A DNA stretch of 64,000 bases from assembly GCF_900102685.1 (NCBI RefSeq), contig NZ_FMZA01000003.1:124001-188000 (forward strand). Direction: 5' to 3'. The notes beneath the pieces are model-generated. The model worked only from the letters and a program-made list of their open reading frames with translations, was not told where the DNA came from and made no database searches. Source of the DNA: Melghirimyces thermohalophilus (lineage in GTDB: Bacteria; Bacillota; Bacilli; Thermoactinomycetales; DSM-45169). This document shows, piece after piece, positions 47,002 through 55,673 of the stretch (the first letter of the stretch is position 1; each line of letters begins with the position of its first letter). The position numbers and the translations under genes are program-made.

Positions 47002-47298
47002 ACCTAATAATACAATTGGAGTGCATCTGAGATACTCCTTTTGTGGTTTCTCATGATGTTTTGTTTAAAACTTTCCCCGTAATAACAGGTTTCTAGCTTG
47101 TTGTCATCGGGTAACTCCATGATTTCCAACTTCAGTTTGAAGTCAACCATCCGGAACTGTCCGCTTTACCCGGATGAAGTTAAAGCGATGGAGTGCGGAG
47201 CGAGCGAAAACTCGGTAAACTATACATCGTTTGCCCGATCGGAAAAAATGGGCGGCGTACCCCTTTTCGCCATGTGGATGATAGGGGAGTGACTGGAC
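47002..47298 (+). other. Intergenic stretch between the Rad50-like operon and rny
   Basis: About 300 bp without a convincing gene. GGAGT/ACTCC (47019-47039) is a weak hairpin followed by TTTT that may end the repair operon. A 64-codon frame (47098-47292, TTG start) has no ribosome-binding site or recognisable product. No good promoter was found. Confidence 0.4.
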
Positions 47299-47325
47299 AG
47301 ACCGATGTGCTCGGTCTTGTTTTTT
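47299..47325 (+). terminator. Terminator-like hairpin just upstream of rny
   Basis: AGACCG/CGGTCT with a seven-base loop, then TTGTTTTTT. It ends only ~32 bp before the rny start codon, with the ribosome-binding site directly after. Confidence 0.6.
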
Positions 47326-47357
47326 ACTTGAAAAAGGGAGGAGGTGGGTAGCAATCG

Positions 47358-48902
47358 ATGGGTGATTTTCTTCTCTGGCTGCTCCTGTTCCTCCTCGGTA
47401 TTGGACCTGGTCTGGCCATCGGGTATCGCATGCGGAAACTGACGGCGGAAGCCCGTATCGGCAGCGCCGAGAAAGAGGCGGAACAGATCATCGATAAAGC
47501 CCGCGGAGACGCGGATTCTTTGAAACGTGAACGGATTATTGAAGCCAAGGACGAGGCGCACCGCATCCGCGCTGAAGCGGAACAGGAAATCCGGGAACAA
47601 AGAAATGATCTTGCTCGGCTGGAACGGCGGTTGATGAGCAAAGAAGAGAGCCTCGACAGAAAACAGGACGCCCAGGAAAAACGGGAAGAAGAACTGAATC
47701 GGCGGGAAAGCGGGATCCAAGACCGTGAAAACCGAACGGAAGAATTGTATAAAGAACAGGTAGCCGAACTGGAACGACTGTCCGGGATGAGCTCCGAAGA
47801 AGCCAAACAGATCATTCTTTCCAGAGTGGAAAACGAAATGAAGCATGAAACGGCTCAGCTGATCAAGGAAATGGAACAACAGGCGATAGAAGAGGCGGAT
47901 AAACGAGCACGAAGTATCCTCTCTCTCGCTATTCAGCGTTGTGCTGCCGATCATGTGGCCGAGACGACGGTTTCAGTGGTAACGCTCCCCAACGACGAAA
48001 TGAAGGGACGAATCATCGGTCGGGAAGGTCGGAATATCCGCGCCTTGGAAACCCTGACCGGGATTGACCTGATTATCGACGATACACCGGAAGCGGTTAT
48101 CCTGTCCGGGTTTGACCCGATTCGGCGGGAAGTGGCCCGGGTCGCTCTTGAAAAATTGGTGGCAGATGGCCGCATTCATCCCGCCCGCATCGAAGAGATG
48201 GTGGAAAAATCGCGAAAAGAAGTGGATGAACGGATTCGAGAGTACGGGGAACAAGCCACATTTGAAACGGGGGTCCACGGTCTCCATCCCGACTTGATCA
48301 AGATTCTCGGGCGGTTGAAGTTCCGGACCAGTTACGGACAAAACGTGCTGCAACATTCGATGGAAGTGGCACATTTGGCCGGGTTGCTGGCGGCAGAACT
48401 GGGTGAGGACGTTCATCTGGCCAAACGAGCCGGACTTTTGCACGATATCGGGAAAGCGATAGACCACGAGGTGGAAGGGTCTCACGTAGAAATTGGGATC
48501 GAATTGGGTAAAAAGTATAATGAGCACCCTGCCGTGATCAACGGGATCGCATCTCACCACGGAGATGTAGAAGCCACAAGTGTCATCTCTGTTTTGATCA
48601 GTGCAGCGGATTCATTGTCCGCCGCCCGTCCCGGTGCACGGCGCGAGACCCTGGAAGCTTACATCAAACGTCTTGAGAAGTTGGAAGAGATCAGTGAATC
48701 GTTTAACGGGGTCGATAAATCTTACGCCATTCAAGCCGGGCGCGAAGTGCGGATTATGGTTCGCCCCGATGAGATTGGCGATAGTGAATCGACAAAATTG
48801 GCTCGGGAAATTAAAAAAGAGATCGAAAACCAGCTGGATTATCCGGGACATATCAAAGTCACGGTGATCCGTGAAACACGGGCTGTCGAATATGCAAAAT
48901 AA
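47358..48902 (+). CDS. rny: Ribonuclease Y
   Basis: Membrane-anchored endoribonuclease that initiates mRNA decay. 514 aa: one N-terminal helix ([19 protein letters not shown]), a long coiled coil (~25-200), a KH domain ([26 protein letters not shown]) and an HD domain with [10 protein letters not shown] and [23 protein letters not shown] upstream. Adjacent ymdB as in B. subtilis. Confidence 0.96.
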   Translation: MGDFLLWLLLFLLGIGPGLAIGYRMRKLTAEARIGSAEKEAEQIIDKARGDADSLKRERIIEAKDEAHRIRAEAEQEIREQRNDLARLERRLMSKEESLDRKQDAQEKREEELNRRESGIQDRENRTEELYKEQVAELERLSGMSSEEAKQIILSRVENEMKHETAQLIKEMEQQAIEEADKRARSILSLAIQRCAADHVAETTVSVVTLPNDEMKGRIIGREGRNIRALETLTGIDLIIDDTPEAVILSGFDPIRREVARVALEKLVADGRIHPARIEEMVEKSRKEVDERIREYGEQATFETGVHGLHPDLIKILGRLKFRTSYGQNVLQHSMEVAHLAGLLAAELGEDVHLAKRAGLLHDIGKAIDHEVEGSHVEIGIELGKKYNEHPAVINGIASHHGDVEATSVISVLISAADSLSAARPGARRETLEAYIKRLEKLEEISESFNGVDKSYAIQAGREVRIMVRPDEIGDSESTKLAREIKKEIENQLDYPGHIKVTVIRETRAVEYAK

Positions 48903-48929
48903 AGTGGCTTCATGCCGCTTTATTTTTTT
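48901..48929 (+). terminator. Terminator after rny
   Basis: AAAGTGGC/GCCGCTTT stem (one G-T pair), five-base loop, seven T. Confidence 0.75.
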
Positions 48930-48951
48930 CCCAATCTGGAGGAGCTAAACG

Positions 48952-49743
48952 ATGCGTTTGTTATTGGTAGGAGATATTGTTGGATCCCCTGGCAGAAAAG
49001 CCTTGTGTGAATATTTGCCTCGTATCAAACGGGCGAAGCGCCCCGACCTGATTGTGGTCAACGGGGAAAACGCTGCCGATGGGCGAGGGATCACCCGGGC
49101 CATCGCCGGGGAGTTTTTCGGCATGGGCGTCGATGGCATCACCTTGGGGAATCATACCTGGGATAAGCGGGAGATCTTTGATTTTATCGATGATGAACCT
49201 CGGATCGTCCGTCCGGCCAATTATCCCGAAGGGACGCCTGGGCAGGGCTATACCCATCTCCGCTTTTCTCGCGGGGAACTGGTGGTTATCAGTCTGATGG
49301 GACGCACCTTCTTGTCCAGCCTCGAATGTCCTTTCCGTACTGCCGACGCTATTTTGAAATCATTGAAGGAGAATGTACCTGTCCTCGTTGACTTTCATGC
49401 CGAAACTACCTCTGAAAAACAAGCACTGGCCTGGTATCTGGATGGAAGAGTTTCAGCGGTTATCGGGACCCATACCCACGTACAGACTGCCGATGAGCGG
49501 ATTTTACCCGGGGGTACCGCTTATTTGACCGATGTGGGGATGGTGGGACCATATGATGGCATTCTCGGGATGGACAAAGACTTGATCGTCAAGCGATTTT
49601 TGACCCAACTACCGGTCCGTTTCGAGGTGGCAACGGGAAAAGTTCAGCTAAATGCCGTGCTACTCGATCTGGATCCGGCAACCGGAATGGCTTCGGACAT
49701 CCGCCGCATCCGTATCGATGATGATCATCCTTGGTTTGATTAA
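48952..49743 (+). CDS. ymdB: YmdB family metallophosphoesterase (cyclic nucleotide phosphodiesterase)
   Basis: 263 aa. Metal-site motifs: VGDIVGSPG, NGENAADG, GNHTWDKR, DFHAETTSEK and GTHTHVQTADE. B. subtilis YmdB is a cAMP/cGMP phosphodiesterase that affects biofilm and late stationary-phase behaviour. GGAGG upstream of the ATG. Confidence 0.95.
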   Translation: MRLLLVGDIVGSPGRKALCEYLPRIKRAKRPDLIVVNGENAADGRGITRAIAGEFFGMGVDGITLGNHTWDKREIFDFIDDEPRIVRPANYPEGTPGQGYTHLRFSRGELVVISLMGRTFLSSLECPFRTADAILKSLKENVPVLVDFHAETTSEKQALAWYLDGRVSAVIGTHTHVQTADERILPGGTAYLTDVGMVGPYDGILGMDKDLIVKRFLTQLPVRFEVATGKVQLNAVLLDLDPATGMASDIRRIRIDDDHPWFD

Positions 49744-49773
49744 GCGGTTGGAGAGCCTTCTCGGTGGCAAAAT

Positions 49774-49801
49774 AGAGCATCGCTGATAGAATTGCTCTTT
49801 T
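49774..49801 (+). terminator. Weak terminator after ymdB
   Basis: AGAGCA/TGCTCT stem with a 13-base loop followed by TTTTA. Confidence 0.5.
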
Positions 49802-49815
49802 ATACGACGAATAGA

Positions 49816-49840
49816 AGGAATTTATAAAAGATTGCCGAAT
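49816..49840 (+). promoter_or_regulatory. Sigma-H-type promoter of spoVS
   Basis: AGGAATT, 13 bp, CGAAT: close to the sigma-H consensus (AGGAWWT, GAAT) at the standard spacing. spoVS is sigma-H dependent in B. subtilis. Confidence 0.7.
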
Positions 49841-49886
49841 ATATTTAACAGTGGACTCACTCCAAACCATCGAGGAGGTAGCCAAC

Positions 49887-50147
49887 ATGGAAGTATTAAA
49901 AGTTTCAGCAAAGTCCAACCCGAATTCCGTCGCCGGTGCACTTGCAGGGGTTTTGCGTGAACGCGGCAACGCGGAGATTCAAGCCATCGGTGCAGGTGCA
50001 CTCAACCAATCTGTCAAGGCAGTTGCCATCGCGCGAGGGTTTGTAGCGCCCAGTGGAATTGACCTGATCTGTATCCCAGCTTTCACTGATATTGTTATCG
50101 ATGGTGAGGAACGTACGGCGATTAAGCTGATCGTTGAACCTCGTTGA
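49887..50147 (+). CDS. spoVS: Stage V sporulation protein S
   Basis: 86 aa, the exact family length and nearly invariant: MEVLKVSAKSNPNSVAGALA, AVKAVAIARGFVAPSGIDL, then FTDIVIDGEERTAIKLIVEPR. An Alba-like small protein needed for passage into stage V. GAGGAGGT upstream; an in-frame extension to 49851 is not needed. Confidence 0.97.
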   Translation: MEVLKVSAKSNPNSVAGALAGVLRERGNAEIQAIGAGALNQSVKAVAIARGFVAPSGIDLICIPAFTDIVIDGEERTAIKLIVEPR

Positions 50148-50167
50148 GAGGGATGAAGCCTGATCGT

Positions 50168-50200
50168 AAAACCTGTTTATACCTATAAACAGGTTTTCTT
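50168..50200 (+). terminator. Terminator after spoVS
   Basis: AAAACCTGTTTA/TAAACAGGTTTT 12-bp perfect stem with a T-rich tail. Confidence 0.88.
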
Positions 50201-50223
50201 TTGTGTGACAGGGAGGGAAAGAG

Positions 50224-51168
50224 GTGCGTTGGATCGATGGACATTGCGATGTGTTGTATAAAATGTGGGAGAACCCATCTAAGAAACTGGATTTTTACAG
50301 AAGGGATTCCGCCTTGGATGTAAATGCCCCGGCAGCTAAAGAGACTGGCATGCTGCTGCAGGTGTTTGCCGTTTTCGTTCCCCCCGAAGTGCCGCGAAGC
50401 CAGACTTGGCAGGTGGCGTTAAACCAAGTGGACCGGTTTTACGAAGAGGTGATCCGTGATGGACGGTACGTTCGTCCGGTGCAAAGCCCTGATGATTTGT
50501 TTGCGCTGACCCGGGAAAACCGGATGGGGGGGCTTCTCGCATTGGAAGGTGCCGATGCCCTTCAAGGCGATCTCCGTCATTTGCGCCTCTTGTACCGGCT
50601 CGGTCTCCGTCAGGTGGGGTTGACCTGGAATGGAACCAATGAAGCGGCGGACGGGATTCAGGAAGAACGGGGCGGCGGCTTGACCCGTTTCGGGTGGGAT
50701 CTGGTGAAAGAGATGGGGCGATTGGGAATGGTTTTGGATGTCTCCCATCTGTCGATTCGAGGGTTTTGGGATGTGATGGAATCGGATCTTCCGGTGGTGG
50801 CCTCCCACTCCAATGCCCGGGCAATTTGCTCCCACAAGCGAAACCTGCTGGACGATCAGATCCGGGCGCTGATCCAAAAACAAGGGCTGATCGGGATCAC
50901 GTTTGTCCCCATGTTTGTACGGGATGACCCAAACGCTGCTACCATAGACGATCTGCTCTTACACATCGAGCATATCTGCAGTTTGGGAGGGGAACAACGG
51001 ATCGCTTTCGGCTCTGATTTTGACGGGATCGACCAAAAAATTCCCGGACTTCGTCACATCGGTGATCTGCCCTATCTGGAGGAGTCGTTATTGAAACGGT
51101 TCCCGGAACACCTGGTACGCAAATGGATCGGGGAGAATGGGTATCACTTTTATATGGAACATCTGTAA
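50224..51168 (+). CDS. Membrane dipeptidase-like M19 peptidase
   Basis: 314 aa of the renal-dipeptidase family. Zinc ligands are seen in DGHCDVL (residue ~5), LALEGADAL, LDVSHLS and VASHSNARA; FGSDFDGI is also typical. It hydrolyses dipeptides. GTG start after GGGAGGG. An M19 gene between spoVS and korA is common in this group. Confidence 0.92.
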   Translation: MRWIDGHCDVLYKMWENPSKKLDFYRRDSALDVNAPAAKETGMLLQVFAVFVPPEVPRSQTWQVALNQVDRFYEEVIRDGRYVRPVQSPDDLFALTRENRMGGLLALEGADALQGDLRHLRLLYRLGLRQVGLTWNGTNEAADGIQEERGGGLTRFGWDLVKEMGRLGMVLDVSHLSIRGFWDVMESDLPVVASHSNARAICSHKRNLLDDQIRALIQKQGLIGITFVPMFVRDDPNAATIDDLLLHIEHICSLGGEQRIAFGSDFDGIDQKIPGLRHIGDLPYLEESLLKRFPEHLVRKWIGENGYHFYMEHL

Positions 51169-51191
51169 AGTGGAAAAGAAGACGGTAACGG

Positions 51192-51220
51192 TTGCTTTTT
51201 GCCCTTGGGGCGTCTAGAAT
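51192..51220 (+). promoter_or_regulatory. Candidate promoter of korAB
   Basis: TTGCTT, 17 bp, TAGAAT. It lies 20 bp after the dipeptidase stop and would give a ~258-nt leader. Confidence 0.5.
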
Positions 51221-51226
51221 GAATAA

Positions 51227-51484
51227 CTACCAATAGCTATCGAAGGCAGGCAGAACCTGTTCTGCGGTTTCGGTATGCGGTCCAAACCCTCCGGGTTTGA
51301 GCAGGAGCGGCCGTGCGGCCGTTCATCGGTACCTGATGACGCAGGGAAACCGTTTCCCAACGCCTGTGGAGATGCGGAAAAAAAGAAAAAACCGGGTCGC
51401 TGAAACAGGAACTTATCTTTAAGGGGCGTCACAATATGTTTTTTTGTGCACAGTTGCAGGGAAGAATCAAAGGAGATGAGTTGA
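51227..51484 (+). ncRNA. Long structured leader of korAB, class unknown
   Basis: Several hairpins in a row: GCAGAA/TTCTGC (~51251), CAAACCC/GGGTTTG (~51283-51299), GGCCG/CGGCC (~51309), and CGCAGG/CCTGTG enclosing GGGAAA/TTTCCC (~51340-51367). An A-rich and a T-rich stretch follow before AAAGGAG. I could not match it to a known riboswitch or T-box. Confidence 0.4.
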
Positions 51485-53245
51485 TTGATCGAGCAGCTTT
51501 CGTGGAAAGTGGGCGGACAGCAAGGGGAAGGCATCGATAGCACCGGAGAGATCTTTTCCACCGCGCTGAATCGCTTGGGTTATCATCTTTATGGTTATCG
51601 TCATTTTTCTTCCCGCATTAAAGGAGGTCACTCCAATACCAAGATTCGCATCAGTACCCGACCGATTCGGGCGGTTTCTGATGATTTGGACGTTTTGGTC
51701 GCCTTCGATCAGGAAACGATCGATCTCAATGCCCATGAGCTCCATTCTGACGGGGTAATTATTGCCGATACCAAATTTAAACCGAGTTTGCCGGAGGGGA
51801 TCACAGCCCGACTCTTTTCCATTCCATTTACAACCATCGCCAAGGATATCGGTCTGGCCCAGATGAAAAATATGGTCGCCGTCGGGGCATCCAGTGCTTT
51901 ATTAGGTCTACCGACGGAGTCCTTTCAAGAAGTGATCGAGGAGAAATTCCTCCAAAAAGGGCAGGCGGTTGTGGATAAAAACATGGAAGCGATCAAAAAA
52001 GGCGCCGACCATGTCATGCAGGAGGCAGGCGGACCGATCGAGGCACTGCGCTTGCAATCATCCGACGGAAAAAAACGCCTGTACATGATCGGGAACGATG
52101 CGATCGCATTAGGTGCGATCGCCGCAGGTGCACGTCTGATGGCCGCTTATCCGATTACCCCTTCGTCAGAAATTATGGAATACTTGATTAAACAATTGAG
52201 CGAATTTGGGGGTACCGTTGTCCAGACGGAAGACGAAATCGCCGCCATTTCTATGGTGATCGGTGCCAATTATGGGGGGGTCCGAGCGTTGACCGCATCG
52301 GCCGGTCCGGGACTTTCCTTGATGACGGAAGCGATCGGCCTCTCGGGAATGACGGAAACTCCGGCTGTTATCGTCGATACCCAGCGGGGCGGCCCCAGTA
52401 CGGGACTTCCCACCAAACAGGAGCAAAGTGATATCAATGCGATGATGTACAGCACGCATGGGGAGATTCCCAAGATTGTGATTGCTCCCAGTACAGCGGA
52501 AGAATGCTTTTACGACACGATCCAGGCTTTTAACCTGGCGGATCAATATCAGTGTCCGGTCATCATTCTCTCCGATCTGGCCCTCTCCCTCGGTAAACAG
52601 ACGGTGGAGCCCTTGGACTATGATCGGATTCAGATTGATCGGGGGAAGCTGATTACCGACTCGGCAAACCTGCAGGAACTGGAGAATTCTGAGCTGTACA
52701 AGCGATACGAGGATATCGATGACGGGATTTCTCCCCGCATCCTGCCCGGTGTGAAAAATGGACTGTACCATGTGACCGGAGTGGAGCACGATGAGACCGG
52801 CCGACCCTCGGAGAATGCCGCCAATCGCAAAAAGATGGTGGAAAAGCGATTGCGGAAGCTGGAACGGGGGATCCCCTTTAAAGATCCGGTTTATGTAGAT
52901 GAGAGACACGAGGAAGCGGATCTCTTGATTGTGGGTATCAACTCCACCCGGGGAGTGATTCAAGAAGCCATGGGACGATTGGAGGTTGATGGAATCAAGG
53001 TGAATCACCTCCACTTGCGTCAATTGCTCCCCTTCCCGATCGATGCCGTTCAACCCTACGCGGAAAAAGCGAAGCGGGTGATTACTGTAGAAAATAATGC
53101 CACCGGACAATTAGCCAACCTGTTGAAACTTCAACTGGGTATGAAAGATAAAATTTCCCATGCGGGTAAGTATGACGGCAACCCCTTCCTTCCTGCGGAA
53201 GTGTACAATCAATGTAAGGAGCTGTTAGTCCATGGCCACGTTTAA
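51485..53245 (+). CDS. korA: 2-oxoacid:ferredoxin oxidoreductase, alpha subunit (gamma-alpha fusion)
   Basis: 586 aa. The N-terminal ~190 residues are the gamma-type domain (WKVGGQQGEGIDSTGEIF; FSSRIKGGHSNTKIR). The alpha domain follows with AYPITPSSEIMEYL and the CoA/TPP-partner region (TSAGPGLSLMTEAIGLSGMTE, split in text). With KorB it decarboxylates 2-oxoglutarate or a related 2-oxoacid using ferredoxin. TTG start after AAAGGAGATGAG; overlaps korB by 14 bp. Substrate not determinable by eye. Confidence 0.92.
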   Translation: MIEQLSWKVGGQQGEGIDSTGEIFSTALNRLGYHLYGYRHFSSRIKGGHSNTKIRISTRPIRAVSDDLDVLVAFDQETIDLNAHELHSDGVIIADTKFKPSLPEGITARLFSIPFTTIAKDIGLAQMKNMVAVGASSALLGLPTESFQEVIEEKFLQKGQAVVDKNMEAIKKGADHVMQEAGGPIEALRLQSSDGKKRLYMIGNDAIALGAIAAGARLMAAYPITPSSEIMEYLIKQLSEFGGTVVQTEDEIAAISMVIGANYGGVRALTASAGPGLSLMTEAIGLSGMTETPAVIVDTQRGGPSTGLPTKQEQSDINAMMYSTHGEIPKIVIAPSTAEECFYDTIQAFNLADQYQCPVIILSDLALSLGKQTVEPLDYDRIQIDRGKLITDSANLQELENSELYKRYEDIDDGISPRILPGVKNGLYHVTGVEHDETGRPSENAANRKKMVEKRLRKLERGIPFKDPVYVDERHEEADLLIVGINSTRGVIQEAMGRLEVDGIKVNHLHLRQLLPFPIDAVQPYAEKAKRVITVENNATGQLANLLKLQLGMKDKISHAGKYDGNPFLPAEVYNQCKELLVHGHV

Positions 53246-54098
53246 AGATTTCCGCAATAAAGTAAAACCCAACTGGTGTCCGGGGTGCGGCGACTTTTCT
53301 GTGTTGGCGGCGATGCAGCGGGCATTCGCTAATCAGGGGTTGGAGCCGGAAGACGTGGTGTTGGTTTCGGGGATCGGTTGCTCCGGCCGGATTTCCGGTT
53401 ATATGAACGCTTACGGTTTCCATGGGATCCATGGAAGGGCGTTGCCGATTGCTCAAGGGGTAAAATTGGCCAACCGTGATTTGACTGTGGTGGCAGCCGG
53501 TGGTGACGGGGACGGTTTTGCTATCGGGATGAGTCATACCATTCACGCCATCCGGCGGAATGTGGACATCACGTATATCGTGATGGATAACCAGGTATAT
53601 GGGTTGACCAAAGGGCAAACCTCTCCCCGCAGCGAGATGGGTTTCAAGACGAAAAGCACTCCGAAAGGTTCTATCGAGTCCTCCATCGCTCCCTTGGAGA
53701 TGGCGCTGACAGCCGGTGCCGGCTTTGTTGCTCAGGGTTTTTCCAGTGATCTGAAACAGCTGTCCCGCCTGATCGAAGAAGGGTTGAAACACAAAGGGTT
53801 CTCCTTGATCAACGTATACAGTCCCTGCGTCACGTACAATAAAATCAACACCTATGATTGGTTTAAAGAGCATCTGGTTAACCTGGATGAAGAAGAGGGA
53901 TACGATCCTTCCAACCGGATGATGGCGATGCAGAAACTGATGGAGTCCAATGGATTGGCGACGGGTCTCATCTATCAGAACAAGGAGCGGGCCAGTTACG
54001 AAGAGATGATACCAGGATTCCGCGAAACGCCGCTGGCGAAAAGCGATTTGAAGCTGGATCGAAGCAAATTTGAGCAATTGGTCGCCGAGTTCGCTTAA
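53232..54098 (+). CDS. korB: 2-oxoacid:ferredoxin oxidoreductase, beta subunit
   Basis: 288 aa. Thiamine diphosphate motif GGDGDGFAIG ... MDNQVYGLTKGQ; N-terminal WCPGCGDF gives two of the Fe-S cysteines, and SGIGCSGRI a third. 4Fe-4S ligands typical of the beta subunit. ATG 14 bp before the korA stop. Confidence 0.94.
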   Translation: MATFKDFRNKVKPNWCPGCGDFSVLAAMQRAFANQGLEPEDVVLVSGIGCSGRISGYMNAYGFHGIHGRALPIAQGVKLANRDLTVVAAGGDGDGFAIGMSHTIHAIRRNVDITYIVMDNQVYGLTKGQTSPRSEMGFKTKSTPKGSIESSIAPLEMALTAGAGFVAQGFSSDLKQLSRLIEEGLKHKGFSLINVYSPCVTYNKINTYDWFKEHLVNLDEEEGYDPSNRMMAMQKLMESNGLATGLIYQNKERASYEEMIPGFRETPLAKSDLKLDRSKFEQLVAEFA

Positions 54099-54106
54099 AT
54101 GGAGCC

Positions 54107-54139
54107 ACAGCCACTTTCCGGCAGGGAAGTGGCTGTTTC
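54107..54139 (+). terminator. Terminator after korB
   Basis: ACAGCCACTT and AAGTGGCTGT pair (10 bp, small internal loop), then TTTCATTT. Confidence 0.65.
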
Positions 54140-54161
54140 ATTTCCGAAGGGGGACTGAGAG

Positions 54162-54902
54162 ATGTTGCGGTGGACCGTTTTGGGTTGTCACAGTCCGTAT
54201 CCCGCGCCGGGTGGTGCCACTCCCGGTTATCTTTTGGAAACAACGGAACATAAGATATTAGTGGATTGTGGCAGCGGGGTGTTATCCCAACTGGGCAAAA
54301 AAATCGCCCCTCACGAACTGGACGCTGTGTGGCTATCCCATCTCCACCATGACCACATCACAGATCTGTTCGTGCTGCAATATGCGGTGATGATGGCGAT
54401 GCAAACGGGGCAGAGAGAAGAACCATTGACGGTGTATGCGCCGTCTGAACCAGCAGGGTGGGCGGAGAAAATTCCCTATCGCCATTTTGTTCGACATCAG
54501 CCGATTCAAGAGGGAGAAAGCTACTCCCTGGGCGATGTGACCATCATCCTTCATCGAACGGAGCATGCCGTCCCCTGCTACGCACTAGAGGTTCGACAAG
54601 GCGAGCGGGTGCTCTTGTATGGAGCGGATGCGGGTCCGTCTACCTCATGGGAATCGATGGGTTCTTCCCCCGACTTGTTTATTTGCGAAGGGACGTATCT
54701 GCACCGAGATCTCCCTCCTCACCCCGTCGGGCATCATTCCGTGTTGCAGGCTGCACAAGCAGCAGATCGGATTCAAGCCCGTCGGCTGCTGATCACCCAT
54801 CTGTATCCCGAGTATGATCCCGATGACCTGCGAGCGGAGGCCTCTTCCGCCTATAAAGGGGAAATGTGGGTGGCGCAGTCCGGATGGACGATCCGATTGT
54901 GA
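54162..54902 (+). CDS. Metallo-beta-lactamase-fold hydrolase, YhfI/RNase Z-like
   Basis: 246 aa. The zinc motif SHLHHDHITD is near residue 60. TEHAVPCYALEV (metal histidine), YGADAGPS and THLYPEYDP follow. This is the RNase Z/YhfI-type arrangement without the RNase Z exosite. Substrate unknown. AAGGGGG upstream of the ATG; monocistronic. Confidence 0.85.
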   Translation: MLRWTVLGCHSPYPAPGGATPGYLLETTEHKILVDCGSGVLSQLGKKIAPHELDAVWLSHLHHDHITDLFVLQYAVMMAMQTGQREEPLTVYAPSEPAGWAEKIPYRHFVRHQPIQEGESYSLGDVTIILHRTEHAVPCYALEVRQGERVLLYGADAGPSTSWESMGSSPDLFICEGTYLHRDLPPHPVGHHSVLQAAQAADRIQARRLLITHLYPEYDPDDLRAEASSAYKGEMWVAQSGWTIRL

Positions 54903-54918
54903 CGAATGGTTCCAGCCG

Positions 54919-54927
54919 TGGTATACT
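54919..54927 (+). promoter_or_regulatory. Extended -10 promoter for the gene at 54990
   Basis: TGGTATACT; the -35 partner is weak (TTGTGA at 19 bp). Confidence 0.45.
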
Positions 54928-54989
54928 CCCTTTGATAGACGAAATTAGAACTGCCTGTCGGCGGAAGGAGCGGGAGAGGTGGTTATTGA

Positions 54990-55640
54990 ATGCGTCGCCT
55001 GTTTGATGATGAAGAGACGCGGAAGATGGTGAACAAAACTCGACGCTGGTTGGAGAATGGCCTGCAGAAGAGCAAAAAGGGCGTCCAGAGAGCCTGGCAG
55101 GAATACAGGCAGGAAATGGCGCGCCGGGAGCGGGAGAAGGACGAACGGGAAGAATTTGAAGCGGAATTTCGCTATCGGGACCGGGAACTGGATTTTCATA
55201 TGTTGATTTCCGCTGAGGAAGCGAGCCTGTATGAACAAGCAAAACAAAAATTGCAGGAGATGAAGCGAAGGAGCTCGGATCCTCAAGTTCATAAGGAATG
55301 GGAAGCGAAAAAGTATTTGACGTTACATGAACACTTCACGGAACGAATTCAGTATTATTTTCGGCGTCGTCTGTCCGATCCCGTGGCCCTCCACCGAGCG
55401 ATCCGATATTGTGAACGCCAAATTGAGTATGCCCCTGTAGCGAAGCGAGCGTATCAAATGGATCCGATGGTTACAGAGCTCCCAGAACACCCCGGCTATG
55501 ATATCCTGGTCACCCTCTATGAAGAAGCGGAGGAATGGGAGAAAGCGCTTCGTCTGTCGCAAGAAGCGAAAGAGGAGGGGTGGGGCGGCGATTGGGAAGA
55601 GCGGATCCAGCAGTTGAAAGCATGGGCCGATGCTAAATAA
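54990..55640 (+). CDS. Uncharacterised helical protein, paralogue A of a convergent pair
   Basis: 216 aa, no signal peptide. The N-terminal 60 residues are highly charged (WQEYRQEMARREREKDER). The C-terminal ~85 residues form a TPR-like module: DPVALHRAIRYCERQIEYAP ... LPEHPGYDILVTLYEEAEEWEKALRL and ending GWGGDWEERI. The same module occurs in the opposite-strand gene at 55672, so they are paralogues. Family not recognised. GAGGTGG upstream of the ATG. Confidence 0.8.
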   Translation: MRRLFDDEETRKMVNKTRRWLENGLQKSKKGVQRAWQEYRQEMARREREKDEREEFEAEFRYRDRELDFHMLISAEEASLYEQAKQKLQEMKRRSSDPQVHKEWEAKKYLTLHEHFTERIQYYFRRRLSDPVALHRAIRYCERQIEYAPVAKRAYQMDPMVTELPEHPGYDILVTLYEEAEEWEKALRLSQEAKEEGWGGDWEERIQQLKAWADAK

Positions 55641-55673
55641 AAAGCAGCCGCAATGAGTGAGCGGCTGCTTTTT
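55639..55673. terminator. Bidirectional terminator between the paralogue pair
   Basis: AAAAAGCAGCCGC/GCGGCTGCTTTTT 13-bp perfect stem; overlaps both stop codons. Confidence 0.9.

Noticed and set aside
47098-47292. 64-codon frame upstream of rny
   Set aside because: TTG start without a ribosome-binding site, no family, and it runs into the terminator hairpin region.
51241-51370. Possible c-di-GMP (GEMM) or T-box RNA before korA
   Set aside because: GACGCAGGGAAACC resembles GEMM pieces only loosely, and the T-box antiterminator sequence is absent; kept as an unclassified leader.
52166-54077. Two long reverse-strand frames across korA-korB
   Set aside because: Antisense to well-defined oxidoreductase subunits; no start signals and no protein family recognised.
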